64,000 bases of DNA, taken from NCBI GenBank assembly GCA_965153455.1, contig OZ234504.1, positions 10,602,001 to 10,666,000 of the forward strand, read 5' to 3'. How positions within the stretch are numbered: the stretch's first letter is position 1; the number at the start of each line of letters is the position of its first letter. The notes under the pieces were generated by a model that had not been told where the DNA came from, did not search any database, and worked only from the letters and a program-made list of their open reading frames with translations. Positions 11,466-24,120 of the stretch are shown one piece after another. A program made the position numbers and the translations under genes. Source of the DNA: Sphagnum compactum (taxonomy: Eukaryota > Bryophyta > Sphagnopsida > Sphagnales).

Positions 11466-12179
11466 TACAAAGTCATTGGTGATCAAAATGCAAACCCAAC
11501 CTATTAAAAATATGAAATAACAATTTTCAAACTAAAAATATGAATTTCTTGATTCAATATATAAACATTATACATATATATACATAATATGGAAAAAAAT
11601 TAATACATGGGTAACATATTTTAATACATACATAAAAATATACCCATAAGTGACCATAAAATACCTTTAGGGGTGCGACTAACTTGGTAACTATTGTGAT
11701 TAATGGGACACATTAACCTTTCATGGATGAAAATAGACTTAAAACCCATCCAGCCCATATGATGAAGTTATCAATAGTTGCAACATAATCGTAACAATGA
11801 CCAAAATAATTGAAATTTGATCATATAGTTGCAAAAACTCCCAAAACTAGTTGTAAATGATTGCAAGTTGCATGTAGTTGCAAATGTAGTGGTTGCATTT
11901 TGGCGAATTTCTACTAGTGAAACACCTCAGTTTCATGATGGAGATGAACCATTGTCACATCTAACAAGTCACAAAATTGTGTGTGACCAACGTCGAAAAC
12001 ATTGACATTCACAAGCTTCAGTATTTTCCAAATACTTTAAAATGAAGAATTGTTGATTAGTTTGCTCATTTCAAAATTGCAAACCCAACAACATGGCCAA
12101 TGATACAATAAAATTTCATTTCACGTTTCAATGAAGTACGTAGTGAAGGTCGAGCAATAGTAATGCTCTGTAATATCAA
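11466..12179. other. Non-coding transposon-flank DNA with TAGTTGCA repeats and a CACTA-like end
   Basis: From about 11770 the motif AGTTGCAA and variants recurs at least five times, ending in GGCGAATTTCTACTAGTG at about 11917. TAGTG preceded by TTTCTAC is a typical CACTA-superfamily right end, but I could not find its left partner. A stretch TGTAGTTGCAAATGTAGT here also occurs near 25775. The rest is AT-rich with no gene. Confidence 0.4.
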
Positions 12180-12950
12180 GTAAAATAACCATGAAATTGT
12201 TGAAAACTATTACGACAAATTTCTGGAATTAATAGCAATCATCGTAAATCAACTAGATGATGTATACTTAAGGGAGACTTTTCATGAAGGGTTGCATTCA
12301 AAATTGAAAATGGTAATCTTGGGGATGCCATGAGCAATGATCATTGAAGTTGTTAATTCGACAAAGACAGTGGAGGAGTTGATGCCCTCCAAGAAATATA
12401 CTCCAACAAGGTCTAAGAAATATCAAAAAGTGAAGAGTCTAATTATGACTCTAATGAAGAACTTCAAAAGATAAAGAAGAAGAAAATTAAACAACAAGCT
12501 GACACTTATCGTCATGGCATTTATTGTCGTAATTGCTACAATGAAGGTCATTACATTAAGGAGTGTAAGTTATTTACAAAAGTTTTGTCATATCTATAAG
12601 AGTGATGATCATAATACAGATCAATGCATTGAAAAAAACATAATGGGACGTGGGCCTTGAAGGAATGTGCTTGTGAATGTTGTGCAAGCCAAAGCAAAGG
12701 AGGTAGTGCAAACAAGGCAACAAGAGTATCCTAAGGTCAATAACTAAAGAAGGTTTGGCAATTAATCATACAACTAGCCTTCTAGAGATAACGATTGGCA
12801 AAACAATAAAGGCCAAGGATGGTAGAGGGCGTGCTAGCAATTACAACAATCAAGGTTATAATAAAAACCAAGGATTCTACCCAAACAATGACACAAAATG
12901 TTTCTATTGTCGGAAAAAAGGACATGTGAGGAAAGATTGTTTAGTGTGAA
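12180..12950 (+). pseudogene. Gypsy gag remnant with two zinc knuckles
   Basis: From 12180 a retrotransposon gag frame reads YYDKFLELIAIIVNQLDDVY and LRETFHEGLHSKLK. A CCHC zinc knuckle CRNCYNEGHYIKEC is encoded at about 12527-12568, and a second, CFYCRKKGHVRKDC, at about 12898-12940. The second lies in an open frame 12755-12949. Gag packages the element's RNA; the knuckles bind nucleic acid. Stops and frame changes lie between the parts. Confidence 0.7.
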
Positions 12951-13507
12951 AACGTATCTATGAAGAAGAAATGACCGGAACTAAGCCCAAAGTAGGAGTG
13001 AATGTTGCCACGGTGGATTAGGATCAACCATTAGTGGACATGTGTGTAACAACCCAAAGCAAGAAGGTTGTCCTCATAGATGAAGAACAAGGGAACATAT
13101 AAACTAGTCCCACTAAAGGACAATGAGTCAAATGGGACAAGGAAAAAACAATACATCGAGAAGCACTTCAGGAATTACAAAACATTCAAAATCTTGAGGA
13201 CATCCCGGTGATGCTACCTACAAAGAGTTGGTCATCGAATAATAACCTTGTTCAACAAGAATAGGTGACAAGGATGGAAGCTTTAGAAAAATTAAGCATA
13301 CCGGCTAGTAGCAACATGCCAATAGTCAATACACAAACCGACCTGGATTAACCTGAAAGAAATATAATGCATACCAAGATAGTAATTGAAAACAACAATT
13401 TGTCAACCGACCATCAATTGGGAACTGATTTGTCTAAAACAATTATGGATCTGAAAATGAAGGTCAAGCTAGGCAAATTGTTATAGTTATGTCCGTAGCT
13501 AAAGAGA

Positions 13508-13920
13508 TTGTTGGAAATTCCTCTAGCAATAATGAAAGGAAGGGAAGTAACAGATGTTTGCAGAGTCACCACAGGAAAGGCTGAAGATTTTTATGAAGCC
13601 ATGCTTATAGTTCAAATAAGGATTGGGAAGTTGGGAGTGAAGGATGTACTACTCGATGGAGGATTCGAAGTTAACATCATCTTTGAAGGAAATTAAACAA
13701 AACTAGGTTAAAGAGGCCTCAACTAACCCCTTTCATGGTTCATATGACTAACCAGAGGAAAGTGTGGCTAGTTGGACTAATCCAAAAAACTTGAAAATAG
13801 ACCTAGTAGGGTGTTCATATAAAATCTTAATCACAATACTAATTACGGAAGAAGGAAAAGAAACATATTCCATGCTACTTGGTAGACCATGGCTTAAACA
13901 AACTAAAGCTACTCATGATT
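13508..13920 (+). pseudogene. Gypsy retropepsin remnant
   Basis: The frame 13508-13696 has IGKLGVKDVLLDGGFEVNII, the aspartic protease active-site region with DGG where DTG or DSG is usual. Downstream, in shifted frames, YSMLLGRPWLKQ (about 13870-13910) is the conserved segment after the protease flap. It is non-functional as it stands because of stops. Confidence 0.65.
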
Positions 13921-14508
13921 AGGGTAACAATGCCCTTATAATTGCCTCTGGAGACAAAGAAATAACACTCATCACCATAAAAAAGATCAAGCTAAACCCA
14001 TTTCAATGACCAAAGCACCGAGATGATGGGTATGAGTGGGATGAAGAACTTATCGATCAAGATGAAGAGCAACTTTATGAGGTCGTATCAGAATTATGGC
14101 ATGTGGGAGAAATGGCCCTGGATAAACGATCTTTTTTGCCGAATGTGTTCTGTGGCATGCTACATGCTAACAAAGATATTGAATATCCAAAACATTTCTA
14201 CCAACATGAACCAAGAAAAGCCTTGATTATAAATGAAGCAACATACATCAATCTAGAACAAGCCAATAGCTAGATGGATTGTGATAGAAAAAAGCAATTG
14301 ACCAATCTCAACCTAGGAAATGTAAAGGACCCTAAGAATGTATTGATAAGTTGAACATTGCCATCACAATTTGTCAAAGGAGTTGAATCTTTCCTGCAAA
14401 ATTACAAAGATGTATTTGCTTGGAGTTATAAGGAATTCCAAGGAAAATATGTGAGCATAAGATTGAATTTATGACAAATGCCAAACCTATTAGCAAAGAC
14501 AACATTAG

Positions 14509-15036
14509 ATGAATTCAAATTATGTTATAAAAGTAAGGGAAAATATGGATAAATTACTAGATGCAAGATTCATTTATCCAATTGAGACTAAACAATGGCT
14601 TTCTCCATTGGCTATTGTACTAAAGAAAATTGGTAAGTTGAGGATTTACGTAGACTATCAAAAATCGAATGTTCAAACCAAGAAGGATCCATTTCCTTTG
14701 CCTTTTTTAGATTCAGTATTGGATAATGTTGTTGGACATGATATGTATTCTTTCATGGATGGCTATAGTGGCTATAACCAAGTCAAAATGGCAGAAGAAA
14801 ACAAGGAAAAGATTGCATTCATATCAGAATGGGGAGCACATGCTTACAATGTTATGCCATTTGGCATATGTAATGTTCCAACAACTTATCAAAAGGTTGT
14901 GACCAAGACTTTCAACAAATATCTAAATAATTTTACGCAAGTATTTTTTGATGATTTTAATGTATTTGGTAAGAAGGAAGACCATATTGGGGGCAATTGC
15001 AAAAATGTTTGCAAAAATGCTACATCAATGGGATAA
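14509..15036 (+). pseudogene. Gypsy reverse transcriptase remnant (best-preserved part)
   Basis: An open frame of 175 codons holds the RT core: VRENMDKLLDARFIYPIE, WLSPLAIVLKK, KKDPFPLPFLDSVLDNV, MDGYSGYNQVKM, FGICNVPTTYQKVV and QVFFDDFNVFGK. FFDD stands at the catalytic YxDD box. DGYSGYNQ holds the other catalytic Asp. The frame breaks after 15036, and thumb and connection sequences follow in other frames. Confidence 0.8.
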
Positions 15037-15099
15037 ATCTCAATTTAGAGAAATGTGCTTTCTCTGTCAACTATGGAGATTTGTTGGGTCATATTGTAT

Positions 15100-15757
15100 G
15101 CATTGATGAACTTTTGGTCGATCCAAGGTAGGTACAACCATAACAAGTATGTCCACACCATCAAATGTAATAAAAATTAAATGGTTATTGGGAGTTGTTA
15201 GCTTTTACACAAGATATTTTGGAATTATGCTAATAAGGCAACGCCCATGTGTAAACTCTTCAAAAAGGATGAACCGTTCAATTGGACAAAAGCATGTACC
15301 AAAACCCTTGAATGGATGAAGTCATCCATGACTACCTTACCAATTCTCATTGTACCCAATTGGAAGTTGGAATTCCATGTACATACCGACACTTCAAATT
15401 TTGCCCTTGGAACCATGTTTAGCTAAAACATGAATAACACCATTGACCAACCCATTTACTATGCAAGTAGACTTATGACAAATGCATAAAAAAAATACAC
15501 CACAACTGATAAAGAAACATTGGCCATATTTGTGGGATGAAAAAGTTTCAACGCTACCTTCTTAGTAATAGTTTTATATTTCTCGTGAATCATCAAGCTT
15601 TACCACACCTAGTAAACAAGTTGGTAGTTACTGGTAGGATCGCCAAGTGCCTTTTACTATTTTGTGATCAAGAATATGACTTCAAGGTCATCTACAAACT
15701 AGGAAAGGTACATTTATTACTTGATCATTTGTTTCGGAGTCACCACAAGGAATAAAA
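15100..15757 (+). pseudogene. Gypsy RNase H remnant
   Basis: Plus-strand frames with stops read FNWTKACTKTLEWMKSSM, EFHVHTDTSNFALGTMF (catalytic Asp in HTDTS), PIYYASRLM and TTDKETLAI, then 15537-15755 reads NHQALPHLVNKLVVTGRIAK and YDFKVIYKLGKVHLLLDHL, the usual end of gypsy RNase H. The minus-strand ORF at 15225-15416 is a shadow of this domain. Confidence 0.75.
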
Positions 15758-15860
15758 GATCAATTACTTGACACTAGCCTATTTATTGTTAGCATTGATT
15801 GGTATGGGCTAGTTAAGCAACGACATTAACAAGTGAGCAGATGAGTAGGAAGGAATCTTA

Positions 15861-15970
15861 AAGAATATTCCATGCCACATCATGGAATATTCTTAATATA
15901 TTCGTCTGCCTCATGGAAATAATATTTGACAAGGCAAAATATTCCATGCCTTGTCATGGAATATTTTGCC
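15861..15970. repeat. Two adjacent perfect hairpins sharing AATATTCCATG
   Basis: Hairpin 1 has AAGAATATTCCATG (15861-15874), loop CCACAT, and its exact complement (15881-15894). Hairpin 2 has GGCAAAATATTCCATG (15933-15948), loop CCTTGT, and its exact complement (15955-15970). Both have six-base loops and the same inner arm AATATTCCATG. No open frame crosses them. Confidence 0.85.
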
Positions 15971-16149
15971 ACATCACATGCATGATTTGTTGTGGAATCA
16001 ACAATGATTTATTTACTTTACACATGGATGTGCCAACATAATTGTTGACAGTAGCATCATGTGAAGGTTTGAAGTCAAAAGAAAATACAAAGATGTTTTT
16101 TATCATTCCTAGTGCAACCAATGCTCCAAATACCTAGGGCTCTTATACA

Positions 16150-18516
16150 CACTATTAGAATTCATGGTTTATCAAACCATACAACTTGACTAAATGATCC
16201 TTTTTGACCCCTAAACATATCCATTTTGATTGGAAACTCAAATGTCAAATGAAATGTGTAGTTTTTTATTAAACAATTTGACCAAGATGACCTATTCGTC
16301 TAGGTGTCAAATTGAACATTTAGTCAAAATGTACTTAAAAATGAATATCCTAGTCAAAATGACACTGGATTTAGTTAAAAGTGACAAGGGGCACCTATAA
16401 TATGTAAATACCCTAGGGGTCTTGTTGGTCAAAATGGTACTTGGCTTGGTCAAAAAAATAAATATTGTTTATATTAACTAAGTGCCCTAAGTCTTATGTT
16501 GGGTAAATTAAACATATATTATTTTATAATGTATGTTTCATAATTTTGGTTTAATACCAAATACAGTTTGAACAAACATTTGTAATGTTTATTTTGGTAT
16601 ATACTAAAACATATTATCTTTAATATTTTTTTTGATATTATTAAAATTAAAAGTTCAATCTTGAACTCTTTATATTTAATATTAGTTAATATTTTAAATC
16701 TTTCATTTGTAAAGTTATTTATTATACCTTTAATATGTCAATTAATAACAATATGACATATTACATTATTATGTAAACCAAAGTTTATTAAACCAATTTT
16801 TTGTTTACATTTCTTATTTGGACAAATGTTATAAATATCATTTTTCAAAATCTTCAATTGATGTGATGTTAAGGTTTTTAGAATTTTAATTGATGATTTT
16901 AATTAATTTTAATTATCATGATTATTTATTAATTGATAGTTTTTGAAAGTATTAGTTATAGATCTTTTAATATACTTAATTACATAAGTTTACAATGTTT
17001 ATTTCATTATAGTAATTTTCTGAAAATATTTTATAATAATTTTTGTAGTTATTAAATCAATTTTTTGAAAAATATTTAATTATTATTTATTTTTTTTGGA
17101 TTTTCGAAAATTAGTTAATCACAAAACATTATTGTAATTATTTGATTATTTTCTAGAATAATATAATCACCATAATGTTTTGTAATTCAATTACAGTAAA
17201 TTTATGCAATTATTTAGTTATATTCTTTTTTTTTGAAATTACGTACTTATAATTATTTTTATGATTATTTGATTACCCTAATATTTTTTAATTAGTTAAT
17301 TACACCAATTAAAAATATATAATTACGTTAATTTTAATAATTATTTTGCTACTTAAGTAAGGTAAAATTATGAAATTATTTAGTTAATTTTTTTAATTAA
17401 TTAAATATAATATTTTCTTGAAAATTCTTAATTACACTTTTTAGAAAATATTTATTTATGTTTTTTTTGCAATTAAAAAATTATCTTCTATTATTATTAT
17501 TATTATTATTATATATTGCAAAAGATATTTAGGTTTAATAATTTTGAAATTATAATAAAATTTGAAATTATTAAATTACAAAAATATTTGAATGTTTTGA
17601 ATGACAATAATATTGTGTAAATTTTTAAGTATAGAGTAATAATACTGAAATATTGAAACACAAAATGTCTCTATATACATAATATTGAAATATTGAAAAT
17701 CAATTGAAATAAATAATTAAAAGTAATTTTTGTAGCGAATATGAATTTATTATTATTATTAAACTTGTTATATACATACATCACAACATATATTCTATAC
17801 GATTATATATGTATATCATTCAATACGAATAATACATGTCCAAAGTATGGGATAAAATTTTGGGTGTCCATTTATTACAAATGTGTAGATTTATGAAAAA
17901 TCTCAATTTGAAATTTGATTTGTTTCATTTGAGCAAAATATGAAAAACAAATCACATTTCAAAGTTGATGATTTTTAGCACAAATTGATACATTGTTAAA
18001 TAAGTTTAATATTTGGCTTCATATGTAATAACATGAATGTGGTAGTTAGGTGGCAAAGTTGTTGGTGTGCCACTTTGGAGATTAAAATTCGAACCTTGAT
18101 CCCAACAATTCAAGTGTTGATTGCCATTGACTATTTGTTGATTAGTTGATTACTCATTGACCAATCACCACATTGTGGATTGACATTGACTTTACAATAT
18201 GTATAAATATGTGTTGACTGGTCAAAATATGTATAAATACATAAAAATGTATACATACGAAATAAACTTTAATTTTTTAAATATTCAATTTAAATCAATG
18301 AAACTGTTCGATTTGATTAATAGTCAAATAGTCACGGGTCAAAATGACCTAACTAAAACGCCACCCTAAAACTAGTAAAAAAAAACCATCTTGGTCATGG
18401 TAGACATGTACAAAACGACGTGTCCAAAATGATTGGATGACCTTTTTGGTGGTTGTTCAAAATGGGTTTTTTTTTATTGATTTTCCCAATCAAATAAACT
18501 GTGAATTCTAATAGTG
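16150..18516. mobile_element. Non-autonomous CACTA-superfamily DNA transposon
   Basis: The left end CACTATTAGAATTCA (16150-16164) is matched by its exact complement at the right end (18502-18516). After two mismatches the match continues with GTTTAT, giving 21 of 23. The flanks are a 3 bp target duplication ACA (16147-16149 and 18517-18519), which is the CACTA rule. Near both ends the motif GTCAAAATG/GGTCAAAATGACC is repeated (about 16300-16450 and 18335-18450), as expected of CACTA subterminal transposase-binding arrays. The 2.37 kb interior is very AT-rich and has no transposase frame. It carries a (TAT)n microsatellite at about 17489-17512. Confidence 0.9.
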
Positions 18517-20869
18517 ACAATAACTTCAATATTTTTATAATTGTTGAAATGATGGGAAACTGCATGCTTAAGAAGTATTTGATGAATTTAAATTAATAAA
18601 TATATTAATTCTTTGACAAACATGTGCTTTGATGGTAACGTACTATGATATTCTATATATATATATATTGAAGTGCATTATGATTGTCAAAGGTTTTATT
18701 GCTAATAAAATGTATAAGGTTTTCTCAAGCCACATACTTTGATGCCACACCACTAATGTATATTCAACAAAACAAAAGAACATATACATCTCATAAAAAT
18801 GATTGAAATAATACACAATGGGAAAAAAACTGTTATGCCGTAATTGGAAATTAAACTTCCTACATAGTCAAGGCAACTATAGCAAGCTTGATGAATGAGA
18901 AAAACACAATTGATTTGAAGTAAATGCATTTGTGATGTAGTATCACTAGAATCCAAAGGCTTTAAAGCGCATTAACAAACGTTGAACTTCATCCCAACTC
19001 CAGGTGCAATAATGAATGAACTCTTCCATGAACCCACATAACATATTTGCCTACAAGATGTGATACACATGTTTACATTGCACATATGCCCCACACCACC
19101 CAAAGAAGTTGTCAACATTATGACAAAGTAAACACATGAACATCCAAGGAAATTTCCAATAAACATCATATTGTTTGTCATCAGAAATAATATAGTAAGT
19201 TCATCCATACCCAAGTGGTAGGAGATCAATAGTAGGGAAAATAGTGCATTGGAGAAATTAGATGCTAGATTCTTCATTGTTGGTGTGATATTGTGTTATT
19301 TTGAAGACATAAGGTTGTTTCACCTTCATGCCACCACAAGTTGTAGGCCAACAAAAAGGTTGTGACAACTCATAGTATGCACATGGGAACTGCTTGAACT
19401 AAAAGATTGGAAGCCAAATAAACTTTGAGTGTTGTTTTTACGCAAGCGATCAAAGGAAAACCCCACCTCTTCTAGAATTGTTACCTCCTTTTGAGACAAA
19501 TTAGTACCTTCTTGGATGGGCCATATAGTTGGAACTGTACAGGCCTAACAACTACAAATTTTTGCATTGTCCTACCAACGCAATGGCTAAAGTCATCAAG
19601 ACAAAATTAGTGCTTATGGTGCTTGAGTGATATTGGACCCAAAAACCTAAATAACATGGAACGGGGGTTCCACTTACAAATTTGTAAAAGTTGATTTTTT
19701 ATTTACATTTGAGCACTGTGGTTTTTTGTAGTGTTGAACATTGAATTGCAAAATTGGGTGGGCAACGTTCAACATGCCACCAACCATCAACATGAATATT
19801 TTTCTTTAATTCTAGGCCACCTTGAGATACCAAAGGTAGCAAATTACTTGAACAAGAAGGCGATTGTTGAATGTGTACATCCTCCACCATATTAGGTTTA
19901 ACAACAAGAACGATTATTCGTGAATGTGAGAAATTCACACGGTTAGGTCGATGGGAATCTTTGTCTGCTCCAAGAGGACAATCAATAAGTCGTTTGGTAG
20001 ACCCAAAACCTCTTCTCCCTTGTTAAAGGAGTAGGCAAATCACATAATTTTTGGGCTTACAAGACATTACAATAGGCCATTGGACATTTGAGGGGTTTGA
20101 ATTTTGAATTCTTGTTGAATTTTGTTTTCTTGTTCATATTGATGGTGACATGGGGACTACCCAAGGGAGGGAGTTTTTGGAGTTTGAGGACACTCGTAGA
20201 AACACTTTTGGAATGAGTAGAGATGTAGGTACTTTGTAGAGGAACTACAGATGTTAGTGTTGAATACCATAAAGTGGACTTATTATTTTGATTACATTTC
20301 CATAGAACATGGATTTTGCTATATTTTTGTTGAGTTTTCAATAAACAAGGAAAGTACAAACTTTTCCATTGATTTCCATTTTCAATTTGATGTGTGAATC
20401 ATCGTGGTCTTTAATATCATGAATAGGAATTGTAATTCTAACACTGTGTTTTTGATTGTAGACTCTAATTATCAAAGATAATCATGAATCTGGTGTATTG
20501 CTAAATTACATATGTATGAGTGTTTAGAATCAGTGTACAAATGTGTATGTTTGTAGTGCAAATCTATTGTTACAATAAGTGTGGAGTGGTTCTAGAAGAA
20601 TTAAATCCACATCTACCATTTGGCAACCATATTTTAGGGAATTTTTTCTTTTCTTTGACATGAACAAGAGGGTTTTTTGCATTTTCCATTGTTTGCACTG
20701 TAGATGAAGGTGTTCAAAATAGTGGTTTAATTTCAATTCAAATTTAGAAGGGATATGTTAAAAAATATTAGAGGTTTAAGCAGTTGAAGTGGTGAGGATT
20801 GCAAAACGATCTACAAACTATGAAGAAAAATGGATTATGAAACAAGATGAATTGGATGGTGAGTTGAAG
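18517..20869. other. AT-rich DNA with decayed, mainly minus-strand reading frames, unidentified
   Basis: Short minus-strand frames follow each other (18753-18956, 18972-19277, 19699-19938, 20057-20359, 20530-20736). One alternative minus frame near 19050-18965 reads ANMLCGFMEEFIHYCTW then DEVQRLLMRFKAFGF and stops. Together they look like a decayed transposon gene, but I recognise no domain. A (TA)n run lies at about 18655-18668. Confidence 0.35.
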
Positions 20870-20882
20870 TTTACAGTGACAA

Positions 20883-23325
20883 TTGGATTTGGAGGCAAAT
20901 CATCAAGGTCCTAAAGGAGAAATAGAAAACAATCATGAAAATGGAAGGGAGTATGCGGGGATTACACAAACCCCATATCAAAATCTGATGTTGGATAGGC
21001 AAGTTATGAGAACAGAAAAAAGACCTACAGGACACATGTTGTTTATACCACAAGAAGTGGTAAGGCGTGAAGTATGGATTGGTGGTCTTCAAAGAAGGCA
21101 TAGTTATAGACGACGATCTCCACGGAGAGAGATGTAGTCGAATACTCACCCAAATGAGTGGGTGTAATATATTTTTCAGCCACAATTTGTGGTTTTAAGT
21201 TGCAAAGATCAAGACAAAATAAGGACTTCTATAATACCTAATCAATCGTAGGAAATCTCAAGTCTAGATCCGATGACTAACCGAAGAAAGGATATTACAG
21301 GAAGTATATAACCAAGTTTGTGTATTAGTTTGCATCTCCAGATTATTACAAACTAGTGGAAGACTAGGAGGTGGAAGAAAACACTAATATCAATGTGCTT
21401 GAGGACACTAAAGAAAACTACCTAAGACCATATGAATATGCAGAGGCATAGGTGAATGTGTTAGATGAAGTACTACAGTCATACTCACATCAAAGAAATC
21501 CAAAGTTGGATCAAACAAGGTACATAGCTGAAACCAAAGATCATGAACACGTGGATTTAGAGACATCTAGATTACTTTCAAGAGTCTGTGCATTTTGTGA
21601 AGAATAAGGACGTGCAATCATGGATTGTCCATTTGTGCCTTTTCACATTAGAGCAAACATTGCTAAACATGTGGAGTTACAGAATGTGGCAATAACATTA
21701 ATGGATCAACCATAGGAGCAAAAACCATGAATTCATATAGTCTAGAATAGATGGAGAGTCATGGAGTTGGGAGGCCGATTAGGACCACAGAGTAGACAGA
21801 TTAATCCATCCATTCAGTTCAAGAATAGAGATTCAGAGGTGTATTCACATCTTCATTCTACACCACAAAGGATACCAATGGGTAACCAAAGAATGGGGAA
21901 TCGTCAAACTCGAGTCACCTCAGCTTCACCAAGAGTGTCAAAAGTGACAGCTGTTGAAATCTGGAAACAACCTAATGGAATAAAGGTTACTCAACCATTT
22001 CATTTTGTAATATTAACCACATGAATGGAAACTATTGTTGCACCCACCACAAAATTTGTTAGAAGTGGAGTACTAATTGGATTTGCAACTAACTTAGGTC
22101 ATGGATCGGGAGGGGTCTCAACGGAAAGGAATTTGAATATAAGCTTGGGAATATTAATAACAACTACTAGAGTTGTTGGGACACCACAAATGGTGTTTAC
22201 CAATCCAGTAGTGACTATTCATGTGAACATGACTATAGATTGACCACCAATGAACTCAATGGTTATTAGAGGGTCCAGAAATACAAATGTTGGAAACCTA
22301 GGAGGAAAATATCGAAAACCATTTGTTGTAATTGTAGGAATCACTAATAACAGAAATGGTCATTCTATGAGGCTAAACAAGGTAGCTCTTAAGTACCCTA
22401 ACTTTAAAAAAACGTTGATCCAGATGCTCATGTTAGAGTGTTCAATTTTGGAGTGAAGGCACATGCAGAAACCTCTGAAGAGTATATCATCAATGCATTT
22501 AACTATACGTTAATAGATACAACATCAAACCAATGCCACAATTACATGTTAGAATTTCCTGACTGTACTTTTTCAGAGTTCACACAAACATTTTGTAAAC
22601 GTCATCAAAAGACTCAGAACGACAAGCAAATATACATGGAACTGAAAAATATGAAGCATGAGGAGACTGAAAGATTGGAGTTAATTGTGAGAGGATTTAG
22701 AAATTAGTTCATGGTTTACGAGTACCAACCACAAATAATTTCTTGACTACTTTGTTTAGGGCGAACTTACAACCATACCTCAAATTGTGACTACAAGGAT
22801 GAAATGATCAACATTTTAACAACATAAGGAGGCGGCGATGTTGTGTGAAGAAGGAATGACTACTACAGAAGGGAATAGCTCACTTCCAATACCATAGAGT
22901 ACTAAATAGGTAGCACCACTAAAAGCATAAAGTAATACAGGGAAGATTGATAAGTATTGCACAAATTGTGGAATGAATAATCACAATGTGGAGACATGTA
23001 GAAAGAAAGAGGAGGAGGAGACCACAGTGGTAGCCACAAAAGCAACACCACATAGTCAAAAACCATAAAATCATCTTCATATGCATGCCAGATTTGTGGT
23101 TTGAATGGACATAAAATGACAGAATGTCGAAAGTTTGCTGAGATGCATAAAATGTTTCATGGGAAATCTATGACAATTGCAAAAGTTCAACTTGTTGTTG
23201 AAGTAAAAATAGTCACTGTAGATGTGAATGTGGTGGATGTTGATGTTACAACAAAAAGTAAGGCAATTGAAGAACATGTATTCAAGGATAGAGAGCCAAG
23301 GAAAGCAAAGATTATTGCTGATTAG
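20883..23325 (+). pseudogene. Gypsy gag remnant with three zinc-knuckle-like motifs
   Basis: A gag-like helical part lies in 22438-22707 (AETSEEYIINAFNYTLIDTT, then FSEFTQTFCKRH). CCHC knuckles are CTNCGMNNHNVETC (about 22959-23000) and CQICGLNGHKMTEC (about 23087-23130). An earlier imperfect one, CAFCEE-stop-GRAIMDC, is at about 21591-21635 (Arg where His is expected). The spacing of about 1.4 kb between the first and the others is long for one gag and may mean a composite or a rearranged N-terminal part. Confidence 0.6.
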
Positions 23326-23739
23326 GAGAAAGAAAAATAGTTGAAGACGTTAATGGTGGAGATAATTCAAAAAACATAGACCCAGACAAAAGGCCATCCA
23401 CATCCAGAGAGGGATGGAACACAATCTGGCCGGGTATGCCAGATACTATTCTTGTACAAACACAAAAATCTTAGGAGGTGGTGATTTCACAAGAAAAATT
23501 GATTACAATATAAAAGATTTTGCAAGTATTAGTAAGTAGATGTTGGAAACAAGTTATATTTTAAACTTGGGATAATTGTTTTAAATAGCTCTTGAATTAA
23601 AGAGAAATTTTTAACAGAAGCTAAAACCAAAGAAAATTCAAAATCTGAGTAAAACAACCATAGATAAACAAGTTGGTTCTTTAGTATCAGAGGTAAGGAC
23701 AACTATTGTAGCAATAGATAATCATATGGCAATTATCCA

Positions 23740-24120
23740 AATATAGATTGGGAATACAATAGAGGATGTGTTGCTAGATGGAGGTTTTGGAGTTAATGTC
23801 ATCACATAACAGTTGAAATTGAGGTTAGGGCTTCCAAAGCCTAAACTTACACCATATAATCCGACGATGGTAGATCAAACAACCACAAAACTAGTGGCTT
23901 TGATTTAAAATTTGAAAATATATGTTCACAACATTCCTTACATAACTACGTTTACTGTACTTTAAAACAGTGTGGTAGATTCTAGTTATTCCATGTTGTT
24001 GGGAAGACCATGGTTGAAGGATGCTAAGGTGGCACATGATTAGGGGAGTAAAATTGTTACCTTACAAGGGAATGGGACAATTAGAACAATTACTGTCACC
24101 AAGCATTTGGGAGGTGAAGT
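23740..24120 (+). pseudogene. Gypsy retropepsin remnant (second element)
   Basis: The frame reads IGNTIEDVLLDGGFGVNVIT (about 23750-23805) with DGG as active site. Further on it reads SYSMLLGRPWLKDAKVAHD (about 23980-24040). In-frame stops interrupt it. The DGG form matches the first gypsy element, so both belong to the same broad lineage or share the trait. Confidence 0.65.

Larger units (their letters stand above)
12180..15757 (+). mobile_element. Decayed Ty3/gypsy retrotransposon, gag to RNase H, no integrase
   Basis: Gag, protease, reverse transcriptase and RNase H follow each other in the normal gypsy order on the plus strand. All carry multiple stops and frameshifts. The element breaks off just after the RNase H end (15757), with no integrase and no recognisable LTR on either side. 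The next DNA holds two hairpins and a CACTA element. The sub-regions are given separately. Confidence 0.85.
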
